64,000 nt of DNA from an uncultured Lachnospiraceae bacterium (GTDB lineage Bacteria; Bacillota; Clostridia; Lachnospirales; Lachnospiraceae), in NCBI GenBank assembly GCA_947174705.1, contig CAMWKB010000003.1, positions 1 to 64,000 of the forward strand. Reading direction: 5' to 3'. This document shows, in pieces, positions 49,077 through 59,083 of this stretch (position 1 is the first letter of the stretch; each line of letters starts with the position of its first letter). Under the pieces are notes generated by a model. The model was given only the letters and a program-made list of their open reading frames with translations. It was not told where the DNA came from and ran no database searches. The position numbers were made by a program, and so were the translations under genes.

Positions 49077-49811
49077 ATGATTCGATTTATTATAGTTGCT
49101 CTGTTCGTAGTACTGTTCCTTGTATGCAGTATTCCTGTTCTTATAATTGAATATATCATCGGAAAATTTAATATGGATTTGAAAAACCGCAGCTCGCTCG
49201 CCATTGTCAATGCGGCTTTCCGGGTCTGTTTGTTTATTTCGGGGACTAAAGTAACCGTAATCGGTGAAGAAAACGTTCCAACGGATAAACCTGTGCTGTA
49301 TATCGGTAATCACAGAAGTTATTTTGATATATTGATTACTTATGTCAGGGTTCCACGCCCCACCGGATATGTTGCCAAAAAAGAAATGCTGCGCTATCCG
49401 CTCCTTCGTGACTGGATGAAATATCTGCATTGTCTTTTTTTGGACCGCGACGATATAAAGCAGGGGTTGAATACCATAAAAGAAGGTATTGAAAAAATTA
49501 ACTCTGGAATTTCCATCTGCATTTTTCCGGAAGGCACACGAAATAAAGTAAATGATACTTTCCTCCCCTTCCACGAAGGCAGCTTTAAAATTGCAGAAAG
49601 AAGCGGCTGCGCCATTATTCCTATGAGCATCAATAATACCTCGGCAATTTTTGAAGACCATCTTCCCAAGATTAAAAAAGCGCATGTTGTTATTGAGTAT
49701 GGCAAGCCTGTTTATATGAGCGAAATGACACGGGAAGAGAAGAAAAAAATCGGTGCTTCGATGCGCGAAATCATTATGGAAACATATTTTAGGAATAAAG
49801 AACTGGTTTAA
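49077..49811 (+). CDS. 1-acyl-sn-glycerol-3-phosphate acyltransferase (PlsC family)
   Basis: YIGNHRSYFDIL, FLDRDDIKQGL, ICIFPEGTRNK; gggagg RBS favours ATG at 49077 over 49071. Confidence 0.94.
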   Translation: MIRFIIVALFVVLFLVCSIPVLIIEYIIGKFNMDLKNRSSLAIVNAAFRVCLFISGTKVTVIGEENVPTDKPVLYIGNHRSYFDILITYVRVPRPTGYVAKKEMLRYPLLRDWMKYLHCLFLDRDDIKQGLNTIKEGIEKINSGISICIFPEGTRNKVNDTFLPFHEGSFKIAERSGCAIIPMSINNTSAIFEDHLPKIKKAHVVIEYGKPVYMSEMTREEKKKIGASMREIIMETYFRNKELV

Positions 49812-49820
49812 ATGCCAGTT

Positions 49821-51287
49821 CTATTTTTGTCGTAACGCGCCATTTTCTTCCTCGTCGGTACTAAAGCAAACTGAATCAATTATCTTCCTTGTATCGTTAT
49901 TGTATACAACAAAGTTAAGTCCACCTCCATCTTGGGACTGCTCTTCATCGTCTATTATTATGGAGCCAGCCCCCGTTATATCATATGTAAGCAAATTATT
50001 CCTAATAGAACCACTATGACTGATTGGTTCATAAGCAATCTGTTCTTCGATTTTCCCATCCGAAATAACTGCATAATAGCAGTAATGTTTTTCTCCTTTT
50101 AAATCCATCAGCCCCAGCTCTTTTATTTTCTGTGCCGTTGAATCCTTTAGGTATGATGCATATAATCCCTTGGCTGAAATGAAAATGCTATATCTGTCAT
50201 CATGCAACTGAGTTAAGTATTCATCAATATTTTCTATATGTGCTAATTCACAGTCTTTTTTTGCCTGTTCATAGTAATCCTTTGTATTCTCCCACTGTTC
50301 ATCGACACGCCCTTCAACATCATATTGTTCCTTTAACACTTCTCCTATATAATTTGTTACCTTTTGGGCGCCCCATAGGTTTGAATGATGTCTATCTGCA
50401 TGATCTACCTTAAATTGAAAATCAATTTTTTCATGCAGTTCTTTTTCATTAAAATCAAGAAACAGCAGATTATGCCTATCAGCATATTTGTGTATTACAT
50501 TATACCTTTCTATATTTTCCTCAGCATTAGGAACTGCCGCCAAAATAAGCTCAGCGCCCTCTTGTTTACATAACTCAGCTATTTTATTCAGATATTCTTC
50601 CATCAGAGGAATAATATCCGCCTCATCATCCGCATCTCCCTCTTCAAAAGGGGCATGATTATATCCACAATGTTCTGCTATTGGAGCATATCCTTTAAGC
50701 TCATAATGCCTGCTCATATCCGAAAATGAAAAGTCCTTTTCCGCCAGAGCGGTCCATCTGGTATGATAACGGATATTGTGGAAATAATAACTAAGCTCTG
50801 ACTGCTTATTATCCAGTTCACAAATTGTTTTTATCGCTTCTCTTTTAACTGATGACCACCTCATATAGTTCAGCGCGCCTCTTGTTGCACTTTCCGAGAT
50901 ATTTAACGGATCCTGTGCATCATACAAAAACAGGTAAAAGCAATCCAATACCACCGCTTTAGGATGCTGATATGCAAACGCTTCTCTTAACCAAAAATAT
51001 GACGAAACCATATTTTGCTGCGTACATCCTAAGTTATAACTCGTAATTCCATAATTATTATATAATTCCTGCGGTATAAAAGCCGATACCGCGCAACTGC
51101 TTCCAAGAAAAAGAACGTCAATTGTATTTTCTTCCATTTCATAAAAACCAACATATGTTGCTGTCGTCGGCCATCTTCCATCAGAAAAAGATTTGGGAAG
51201 TATTATCCTGTATAATGCTGCCACACAAATGCAAAGAATACATACAAAAACCACGCATTTTCCGGCAAATTTCAAATGTTTTCCCAT
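49821..51287 (-). CDS. Membrane-anchored SGNH/DltD- or AlgX-like protein
   Basis: N-terminal TM; VLFLGSSCAVSAFIPQEL (G-x-S) and DRHHSNLWGAQKVTNYI (D/H block); 1 bp from the MBOAT gene. Confidence 0.78.
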   Translation of the reverse strand: MGKHLKFAGKCVVFVCILCICVAALYRIILPKSFSDGRWPTTATYVGFYEMEENTIDVLFLGSSCAVSAFIPQELYNNYGITSYNLGCTQQNMVSSYFWLREAFAYQHPKAVVLDCFYLFLYDAQDPLNISESATRGALNYMRWSSVKREAIKTICELDNKQSELSYYFHNIRYHTRWTALAEKDFSFSDMSRHYELKGYAPIAEHCGYNHAPFEEGDADDEADIIPLMEEYLNKIAELCKQEGAELILAAVPNAEENIERYNVIHKYADRHNLLFLDFNEKELHEKIDFQFKVDHADRHHSNLWGAQKVTNYIGEVLKEQYDVEGRVDEQWENTKDYYEQAKKDCELAHIENIDEYLTQLHDDRYSIFISAKGLYASYLKDSTAQKIKELGLMDLKGEKHYCYYAVISDGKIEEQIAYEPISHSGSIRNNLLTYDITGAGSIIIDDEEQSQDGGGLNFVVYNNDTRKIIDSVCFSTDEEENGALRQK

Positions 51288-52748
51288 TTAAAAGCCTCCA
51301 TAGATAAAATCCTGTGCATTATAACCATATCCATAAGTTCCAAATATCATAATACATAGAATTGCAAAAATATAAATAAACCATCGGGTATATATGGACT
51401 TGTCCAAAATAAGCTCTCTTATCCGCACGCCTTTTTCCTGCTTATAGCTGACAAGTAACAAAATGACTATGGATATTGCTAATACACACAGCTCCTTCCA
51501 TTCCAACCCTAACATTAACAATTTATCGTTAAAAAATATCCATGGATTATGTACTAAAAACATATTCATTATCATTTTCAGTCCGATTCTCAAACTGTCC
51601 GCCCTGAAAATAATCCATGCAATAGTAACCCAAAAGAAAACGCCGATACGCTGCAGCGTTTTACGCAGACCGGATTGCTCCGATAATTTAAGCAAATCAT
51701 AAATCTTATTCCTTATATCGGCTGTCAAATCGCCGCAGATCTGATAAATCGCGTGCATCAGACCCCATAATATAAACTTGTATCCGGCGCCATGCCATAT
51801 ACCGCTGACAATAAATGTTATAAGTAGATTTATATATTTAGCGAGCCTTCCCTTTCTGCTTCCGCCAAGCGGAATATAAATATAATCACGCAGCCATTCA
51901 CTGAGCGAAATATGCCATCTTCTCCAAAATTCTTTTATGGATGTTGCAAAATACGGTCTCCTGAAATTGTCAACCAGCTCAATTCCGAATAAACCTGAAA
52001 CTCCTTGGGATATCGTTACACAGGCTAAAAAGTCCGTATACAGCTCTATGCTGTATAATACCGCAGCAATCAAAACATAACATCCCATATACTTTTCCGG
52101 ATTGTCAAAAACCGTATTTACAATTACAGCTGCTTTATCCGCAATCATTAATTTTAGGAAAAATCCCCATAAAATCAACTGCAGTCCTTTGACAAACCTT
52201 TTTTCATCAAATAAACGGCCCTCATAAAGCTGCTTAGCTAACTGCTCATAACGAGGTATAGGCCCCTGAATAATTTGTGGAAAAAAAAGAATAAATAATG
52301 CGTATTTGGCTATATTTTTCTGGGCATCTATTTCTCCTCTATAAATATCTGCCAGATAGGATATGGTCTGCAAAGTATAAAAGGATATTCCCAAAGGCAC
52401 TATCCAATTAATTGATGACATATGTAAAATGGTAACTAATATAAAATTTCCGTTCTTTATTAATAACCACGGAAGTACAACACAAAAATAAGCCAGTACC
52501 AATACAGCTTTTTGCAGTTTCCGGTGGGAATCGGTATATTTTTCCCGCAAATAATTTATAAGCCTCCCAAAACCATATGCAAACAATACCGTTATAAAAA
52601 GAATCGGCCATCCGGACTTATATGCTATAAAATAAAAAGCTGCACTTCCTATCAGAAGCACTACCCACCTATGCCTTAAAGGAATCGCATAATACAAAAA
52701 TAGAACTATCAGCAAAAATATATAAAAGAAAAATGACACATATGTCAT
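51288..52748 (-). CDS. MBOAT-family O-acyltransferase (AlgI/DltB-like)
   Basis: FFPQIIQGPIPRYEQL, FWRRWHISLSEWLRDYIYIPLGGSRKG, FIVSGIWHGAGYKFILWGLMHA. Confidence 0.95.
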   Translation of the reverse strand: MTYVSFFFYIFLLIVLFLYYAIPLRHRWVVLLIGSAAFYFIAYKSGWPILFITVLFAYGFGRLINYLREKYTDSHRKLQKAVLVLAYFCVVLPWLLIKNGNFILVTILHMSSINWIVPLGISFYTLQTISYLADIYRGEIDAQKNIAKYALFILFFPQIIQGPIPRYEQLAKQLYEGRLFDEKRFVKGLQLILWGFFLKLMIADKAAVIVNTVFDNPEKYMGCYVLIAAVLYSIELYTDFLACVTISQGVSGLFGIELVDNFRRPYFATSIKEFWRRWHISLSEWLRDYIYIPLGGSRKGRLAKYINLLITFIVSGIWHGAGYKFILWGLMHAIYQICGDLTADIRNKIYDLLKLSEQSGLRKTLQRIGVFFWVTIAWIIFRADSLRIGLKMIMNMFLVHNPWIFFNDKLLMLGLEWKELCVLAISIVILLLVSYKQEKGVRIRELILDKSIYTRWFIYIFAILCIMIFGTYGYGYNAQDFIYGGF

Positions 52749-52791
52749 AAAAATCTTTCCTCCTGTCCGATATTCCGAAGTTTATATTTTA

Positions 52792-54360
52792 TCACAGCTC
52801 CTTTTCTATCGCACTCATTAACAGAATCAGCTTAGCATTCAAATCCACTTGCTTCATGATTCCGCTCTTTTCATTTACAGCCTGATAATTTCTGCTGCCC
52901 AGACCGTCCAAATAACTAATTGACATCGCGTTTCTGCCCATGAAATAATGCAGATGATTTTCTAAAACAGTTGTATATTCATGGTTTGTAATAATATGGT
53001 CAACTACCGCCAGCCGCTCCATCTTATGAAGCAGCTCCTCGTTATTGTTCTGCTCTTTATTCCCTTCCGTCAGATACTTTGAATTCTTGGAGTCAAAGGA
53101 TATATTTTCCACATACTTAAGCAAAATACTAATTACATTATTGCATATATTCATATCTACCTTCTGTTTAGTCGAAAGATAGGTAACACAGCCCCAGAAA
53201 ACATAGTCATTTTCCATATCAATTCCGTTTTCCGAGGTCAAATAATCCTGTGCCGCCTTCCGGTAACCATTAGTTCCGGTTGCCCTATACAGCTCGGCTG
53301 CCGCACAAAAATAATCCTCGGAAGAAACATCGTCCAAATATTTCTCGGCGAAGCGATAAGCTCTGTCGGAAGCTTTAAGGCACTGTGTTGCAAAGTTAAG
53401 ATCATACCCCTGATAGAGATAACTAAACTTAGCCATTGTAGAAGCAAAACGTATTGTTGCCTCCATTGATACAGGTTCAATATATAGCTGATACGTTGCG
53501 GCAGAATTATCTATTACATTTACGGCAGAATAAACCGCCCCGCTTCCGTTATCCTGCATTTTAAGCAGCCAGTCGATTTCGTACTTTATTTCATCCATAA
53601 TATCCGGAATTCCGTTACCGCTTTCAGGAATCCCTGTATCATCTGTAAAAACTTCGCCATACAACTCATAGGCAAGCAAAAGAACTGTTACGGCCTGACA
53701 GCCGCCCGAAACATCCCTGTAACCGTTTTCACCGATATGCCAGCCGCCTGATATGTCTATCTCACTCTGCGATGCTGATTCTTCCATAAATTTTGCCATT
53801 TTGGTATGACAGGCATTATGCGCTGCATCACCGGCAAGTTCAGCCGAGAGGGTAAGCCCGCAGCGGTTATAATAATATTGCTTAAGCGCCTCCTTAAAAA
53901 CATCTGAATACGGATTATCATCTATAACAAACGAATAAGAACGCCCTATTACATCCGCTTGTAAATAATAAGTTCCGGCAGAATTGTAATCCGTAAAATC
54001 TCCGTAACTGATATTTTCCCCGGTTATCTCATTATAGCCCTTTGGCTCAATCTCTCCTGTGTATACAACCATTCCGTTTTCGGCATTTACCAAATCATAT
54101 GTATCTGGCAGCGTTTCTCCCCGAAACACTGCAATTTTATTGCTGCCGGAAGCATAACCAAGTTGATTTACCATAATGTCAGGAAGAATTTCCGGTATAT
54201 CATAATTAAATTCAGGTGACAGACCCAGACTTTCCATTTCACCGTCCTGAGTCTTATTATTTTCTCCTGTTGATGTTAAAGAATCATTGCCACCGCAGCC
54301 AGTTATCAGTCCGACGCATAAAAGCATGGATAATGCAATTCTGATACATCTTCTATTCAT
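52792..54360 (-). CDS. GH9-like lipoprotein with CelD-type N-terminal Ig domain, probably catalytically degenerate
   Basis: Lipobox LITGCGG; IMVNQLGYASGSNKIAVFRG; FKEALKQYYYNRCG; GGWHIGENGYRDVSGG where active GH9 normally has GGWYDAGDxxKY. Confidence 0.82.
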   Translation of the reverse strand: MNRRCIRIALSMLLCVGLITGCGGNDSLTSTGENNKTQDGEMESLGLSPEFNYDIPEILPDIMVNQLGYASGSNKIAVFRGETLPDTYDLVNAENGMVVYTGEIEPKGYNEITGENISYGDFTDYNSAGTYYLQADVIGRSYSFVIDDNPYSDVFKEALKQYYYNRCGLTLSAELAGDAAHNACHTKMAKFMEESASQSEIDISGGWHIGENGYRDVSGGCQAVTVLLLAYELYGEVFTDDTGIPESGNGIPDIMDEIKYEIDWLLKMQDNGSGAVYSAVNVIDNSAATYQLYIEPVSMEATIRFASTMAKFSYLYQGYDLNFATQCLKASDRAYRFAEKYLDDVSSEDYFCAAAELYRATGTNGYRKAAQDYLTSENGIDMENDYVFWGCVTYLSTKQKVDMNICNNVISILLKYVENISFDSKNSKYLTEGNKEQNNNEELLHKMERLAVVDHIITNHEYTTVLENHLHYFMGRNAMSISYLDGLGSRNYQAVNEKSGIMKQVDLNAKLILLMSAIEKEL

Positions 54361-54382
54361 AAATGTCTAACCTCGTATTTTA

Positions 54383-55561
54383 TCAATCTTTGTCTATTTT
54401 AGCATAAAAACATTCATCAGTATATACAATTTTTCCTTCTATTATCGTACATAAAGCCTTGGTAAATACTTCCATCGGATTTCCGTCAAAAATTACTATA
54501 TCCCCATCTTTTCCGACTTCAAGACTTCCAACCCTGTCATCAACGCCGCAGATTACAGCCGGATTAATTGTTATGGCACGCAGCCCCTCATCCGCCGCTA
54601 ATCCAGATTTAACGGCAAGTCCGGCGCAGATTGGCAGAAACTGAATCATCGAAACCGGATGGTCCGTCGTAATCGCCACCCGTATTCCTGCCTGACTTAA
54701 AATACCCGCTGTTTTAAACGCCATATTCTGTACTTCAATCTTATTCCTGCTTGCCATATCGGGACCCACTATTGCAGGAAAGCCGCTCTCCTTAATTTCA
54801 TCCGCTATTAAGTGCCCTTCACTGCAGTGGTCTAATGTCATGGACAAACCATACTCCTTAGCAATGCGTATTGCCGTCAAAATATCGTCTGCGCGGTGAA
54901 CATGTGCCTTTAAAGGAATCTTCCCCTCAAGTACTGGAAGCCAGCACTCATATCGGAAATCCATCTCGCATTGATTGTTTTTACGTTTATTTTGATACGC
55001 CTTTGCATCAAAAATTTCCTGACGAAGCATAGCCGCAATTGCCATCCTTGTTGCCGGTGAAACATCTTTTCCCGAAAAATTTACCTTCGGATTTTCTCCG
55101 AAGGCAATTTTCATGGCGGCCGGCGCCTTAACTATCATATTATCAATACATCTTCCATGTGTCTTGATAAATACAAACTGTCCGCCTACAACATTAGAAC
55201 TTCCCGGTCCTACCATTGCAGAGGTTATACCCGCCCGCAGTGCATCATCAAAAGCTGCATCCATTGGATTAATCGCATCAACGGCACGAAGATACGGCGT
55301 GATGGGCTCGACATTCTCATTACAGTCGTCTCCCTCCATTCCTTTTTTCTCTTCCGTTATGCCCATATGGCAATGCGCTTCTATAATTCCCGGCATTACC
55401 AGATTGCCCTGCGCATTTATTACATTATTTTCGTTTTCATATGCAGGGCAGTCTGACATATTTCCGATAGCGGTAATTTTTCCTTTATCTACCCGTATAA
55501 AACCGTCTTCATAGTCTACGCCCGTCATAGTCTTTATTTTCCCGTGAATAATTGTAAGCAT
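54383..55561 (-). CDS. Amidohydrolase (imidazolonepropionase-like)
   Basis: NLVMPGIIEAHCHMGITEE, AHVHRADD, ITTDHPVS, VGKDGDIVIFDGNPME. Confidence 0.9.
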   Translation of the reverse strand: MLTIIHGKIKTMTGVDYEDGFIRVDKGKITAIGNMSDCPAYENENNVINAQGNLVMPGIIEAHCHMGITEEKKGMEGDDCNENVEPITPYLRAVDAINPMDAAFDDALRAGITSAMVGPGSSNVVGGQFVFIKTHGRCIDNMIVKAPAAMKIAFGENPKVNFSGKDVSPATRMAIAAMLRQEIFDAKAYQNKRKNNQCEMDFRYECWLPVLEGKIPLKAHVHRADDILTAIRIAKEYGLSMTLDHCSEGHLIADEIKESGFPAIVGPDMASRNKIEVQNMAFKTAGILSQAGIRVAITTDHPVSMIQFLPICAGLAVKSGLAADEGLRAITINPAVICGVDDRVGSLEVGKDGDIVIFDGNPMEVFTKALCTIIEGKIVYTDECFYAKIDKD

Positions 55562-55594
55562 GTCTATTTCCTCCGCAGCTTAACCGATATACTT

Positions 55595-56539
55595 CTAGTT
55601 TAACTTTGCTATCGGATTTATAGGCTCTCCGTCTTTGGTCAGCTTGAAATAAACATTTGCACCTTCCGTACTGTAGTATTTGGTCGGATACGCCACATTA
55701 CCTATAATATCTCCGGTAGCAACATAGCTGCCCTCACTCACCGTAATATTATCAAGCTGTCCATAGGTAAGCTCATATTGATTGCCCAAATCCATCACAA
55801 CCATATTTCCAAGCTGTGGATCATAGCTTACCGAAATAACTTTTCCGTCCGCAGCCGCGGCAATAGTCTCTCCTTCCGTTGCCGCAATCACAATTGCCGG
55901 ATTATATTTATACTGCTCCAATGTCGGAAAATATATGGTCTTGTCCATACTGTAATTTAACAAAATATCGCCCACAATCGGCCAAACCAAACCATCTTCT
56001 TCGCTAAAATCAAGTATCGGCTGGATAGTGGTTGCAATTGCTTCCGTGTCCTCAGGCATTTCCTGCATAGTTTCCCGGGACTCATCAATCATTCCCTCTT
56101 CTTTATTGTCGTCCGCTTTCTTACTATCCTCTTTTTTACTGTCATCTTTTTTTGAGGTTTTATTTTCATCTTCCGTCTTCTTGTCATCCTTAGCACTGGA
56201 TTCGGATTCATCATCGTCTTCGTCTTCGTCATCGTCCTTATCCGAATTTGCTACATTACCTGAATTAGCCTCCTGAAAACTTGGGTCATAATCCAAATCG
56301 TCAGTTCCTACTTCGGTAAACAGTGTTCCTATCTCTTCACTGGGTAGAACATTTTCCGCTGTTTCTGAAAGCCCGCTTTCAATTGCACTAAAATCCACTA
56401 CATTATTACCTTCATCCGTACGTCGGTTACTTCTGACAAAAACTCCTGTAACCGTAAGTGCTGTTAGCACAAGCGCTGCCGAAGCAAGCATAATGATTCG
56501 TTCTTTTCTAACACCATTTCTATTTTTTCTCATATTCAT
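55595..56539 (-). CDS. spoIIQ: SpoIIQ-like M23-fold membrane protein, degenerate active site
   Basis: N-terminal TM, long acidic linker (DKDDDEDEDDDESESS), M23-like C-terminus YFKLTKDGEPINPIAKLN; directly downstream of a SpoIID-like gene. Confidence 0.7.
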   Translation of the reverse strand: MNMRKNRNGVRKERIIMLASAALVLTALTVTGVFVRSNRRTDEGNNVVDFSAIESGLSETAENVLPSEEIGTLFTEVGTDDLDYDPSFQEANSGNVANSDKDDDEDEDDDESESSAKDDKKTEDENKTSKKDDSKKEDSKKADDNKEEGMIDESRETMQEMPEDTEAIATTIQPILDFSEEDGLVWPIVGDILLNYSMDKTIYFPTLEQYKYNPAIVIAATEGETIAAAADGKVISVSYDPQLGNMVVMDLGNQYELTYGQLDNITVSEGSYVATGDIIGNVAYPTKYYSTEGANVYFKLTKDGEPINPIAKLN

Positions 56540-56610
56540 AATTTAAACCCTGCCTCCTACTGAGAAATCATTTTCGTTTTCTGGTGTTATTCTTTCCCGA
56601 ATCTTACATA

Positions 56611-57690
56611 TTATTCAATTTTTGCTAATTCTGTCTGAAAAAAGTAATACTTAAGAATCTGCTCAAAATTTTCTCCCGAAACCGCCCTTTCATTCGCTCC
56701 GTATTGGCTTAACCCAAAACCATGCCCCATCCCCTTTACATGAAAAATTACTTCACCCTCATTCCACTCCGCCTGAAAACTGGCTGAATTTAAACCAAAC
56801 TCATTTCTAAACCTTTCCCCGCTGCATGAAGCTCCTGCAAACCTGGCTTCAATCACATACCCTGCGGTGTCATATGTAAACTCCATATCATTCCATTCGT
56901 TATTCAGTCTGTTTTTTAACTCTTCACCGTCACCATATATTTTCTCAATCACCCGACAATATTCATCCTTAGAAACTATAACCTGACTCTGATAATCCCC
57001 TGACATGATATCTCTACCGCACTCTACGCTTACAAGATAAGGATAACTTATATTTTGCCATACCTGCGACGCATCTCTTGTATGCCCATTGCTTAGTGGG
57101 AAAAAGGCAGCCTTTACCGGCTTATTATCATACGCAAGATAAATTCCGTCCGTCTCATATACTGCCTTTTCATACAACGATTCATCTGTGCTGTCTGATA
57201 TGTTATCCGCTTTATCCTTCGTGTTTTCAGTGTCCACACTCTTACTATAGGGCTCTGAGTTATACATGCTTATATCATCCCGTATAGTAACCGAAGTCTC
57301 TGAATTCAAATCCAAACTGTTATTTAAAAAAAGCGTCCATAACTGCGTCCTCAAAAGCACTGCCTGCGCTTTAAGTGCCTCAAGCTCATACGAAGTCTCC
57401 TCATCTCCCATTACAATTTCCAGCTTCCGAATCAAATATTCCTGCATGGACAACGTCCTGCTTCCCCACTCGCCCTCAAGAATAACTTCATATTTTTTAT
57501 CTATTCGCTTTTCTTCTTTTTCATTGCTGCCAAATACCTTCTCCGTCTCTTCACCGACATGCCCCCACAAACAGGAAATTACATACGGCAATAAAAAAAC
57601 AAACAAAAGCACCGTTCCAACATCCCGATAAGGTCTGTTCTTACAATTGCTTCTGTCTGTTTTTTTTTGGACGATTTTAAATAAGTTCAT
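56611..57690 (-). CDS. spoIID: SpoIID-like stage II sporulation lytic protein
   Basis: SMQEYLIRKLEIVMGDEETSYELEALKAQAVLLRTQLW; GHTRDASQVWQNISYPYLVSVE; GMGHGFGLSQYGANERA. Confidence 0.88.
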   Translation of the reverse strand: MNLFKIVQKKTDRSNCKNRPYRDVGTVLLFVFLLPYVISCLWGHVGEETEKVFGSNEKEEKRIDKKYEVILEGEWGSRTLSMQEYLIRKLEIVMGDEETSYELEALKAQAVLLRTQLWTLFLNNSLDLNSETSVTIRDDISMYNSEPYSKSVDTENTKDKADNISDSTDESLYEKAVYETDGIYLAYDNKPVKAAFFPLSNGHTRDASQVWQNISYPYLVSVECGRDIMSGDYQSQVIVSKDEYCRVIEKIYGDGEELKNRLNNEWNDMEFTYDTAGYVIEARFAGASCSGERFRNEFGLNSASFQAEWNEGEVIFHVKGMGHGFGLSQYGANERAVSGENFEQILKYYFFQTELAKIE

Positions 57691-57755
57691 AGGACACCTC
57701 TTTTAAGTTTATGTATGAGGTTCCTTTTTAATACTATCGGAAATTGTACCATTTT

Positions 57756-58847
57756 CTACTGTGCCAGATCAAGATGCTGCACAGTGCCGACACTTCCGTT
57801 TTCATATAGAAAAATGCCTGTATTTCTGATTACACCATTATTATGATTATCTGTCATGGAATTCAATGCAAATTCTGTCTGGGCATTTTGCAGGCATATA
57901 GCGCCCACTCCGGCCTCAGCCAATGTATAGAGCTTATCCTTTCCATTTTCATCCTTACACCAGATTAAGAGTTTCTCCCATATCTCGTCATCTTCATCAA
58001 TCCAGCCGTCTCCATCTGTATCATATTTAGCAAGATCCTTAAAACCGTTGCCCGACCGGGTTCCGAACAATTCACTTCCATCATTAATGATACCGTCATT
58101 ATTCAGATCAAGCGCCAGATATCCGCTTCCTGCCTGCAAAGAAGAAATTTCTTCCTTCTCACCGTCACAATCCAGATCAAAGTAAAACTTCTGGTCAGAA
58201 AGTCCCGCTATGTTTGCATCCAGATTGATAACCAACGGATCCGTATACTTTTTCTGAGCCTGCTGCAGTGCACTAAAATCATAATTCTCTGCATAATACT
58301 CTTTAAAGCTTCTGCTCATCTGCAGCTCAAGTCCGAAACTTATCTCCCTTCCGTCTGCGGTCTTTACAATTCCTCTGGTGGAAAACTCTGTTTGTTCCGA
58401 CTCACTGTGATAATACTGGTTGGAAAACCCAACAAAAAGATTGCTTGACGTAACCTGAGATGACAAAGGCTGTGCCTCTTCGATATTATCTTCCCAAACC
58501 ATGTCTCTCCTGTTACCGCCGCCAAACAATATATACATTAGAAACTTCATGCAGGACTGCCTTACGTTCTCTCTGGCTCTTTTCTCCTCCATGCTTGCTT
58601 CTACCCTGCCTGTATTAGACAGGTTACGGAAGTGAAGCGTAACATCCTGTAAAGTAGTCTGCGCATTACTACTTTCACGTTTATTCTTTGCTTCGTCTTC
58701 CATTGCCCAAAAGCCTCCCAGAAATCCATTTCCGTCTCCAGCTGTCAAGCTTCTGGTGTTTGCCCTGTAAAACAAGGCAGATTTTGATGTTACTGAAGAA
58801 TAACTTCTGGCGGATTCCATTCCTATGTTACTGGAATTTATTCGCAA
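57756..58847 (-). CDS. Uncharacterised protein with EF-hand/dockerin-like calcium loops
   Basis: DLDCDGEKEEI, DLNNDGIINDGSELFG, DTDGDGWIDEDDEIW. Confidence 0.7.
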   Translation of the reverse strand: MRINSSNIGMESARSYSSVTSKSALFYRANTRSLTAGDGNGFLGGFWAMEDEAKNKRESSNAQTTLQDVTLHFRNLSNTGRVEASMEEKRARENVRQSCMKFLMYILFGGGNRRDMVWEDNIEEAQPLSSQVTSSNLFVGFSNQYYHSESEQTEFSTRGIVKTADGREISFGLELQMSRSFKEYYAENYDFSALQQAQKKYTDPLVINLDANIAGLSDQKFYFDLDCDGEKEEISSLQAGSGYLALDLNNDGIINDGSELFGTRSGNGFKDLAKYDTDGDGWIDEDDEIWEKLLIWCKDENGKDKLYTLAEAGVGAICLQNAQTEFALNSMTDNHNNGVIRNTGIFLYENGSVGTVQHLDLAQ

Positions 58848-58974
58848 ATATACCTCCTTTTTGCTTTAGCTTAATTCTGCCTGACTTAATTTTGGGCAAA
58901 ATAAAAGGACGGTATTTTTATAGAAATTCCCTTTTCCGTAAAAACACCATCCGTGGCTAAGCATAATTTAAATT

Positions 58975-59012
58975 CAAGGGATGACCGTCTGGCCAGATGC
59001 AGCCATCCCTTG
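58975..59012 (-). terminator. Hairpin downstream of the hydratase gene
   Basis: Perfect 9-bp inverted repeat caagggatg / catcccttg; U-tract weak. Confidence 0.5.
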
Positions 59013-59083
59013 TAATTTATATATCGGACGATTTATTTTTTTCTTTAATTATAAATCCCAAAAAATGTCAGAGCGGTTTCAAT

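Noticed and set aside
49008-49685. 225-aa minus-strand ORF
   Set aside because: Antisense to plsC, which has HxxxxD and FPEGTR motifs and a good RBS.
56028-56276. Ser-rich plus-strand ORF
   Set aside because: Antisense to the acidic low-complexity linker of the SpoIIQ-like protein.
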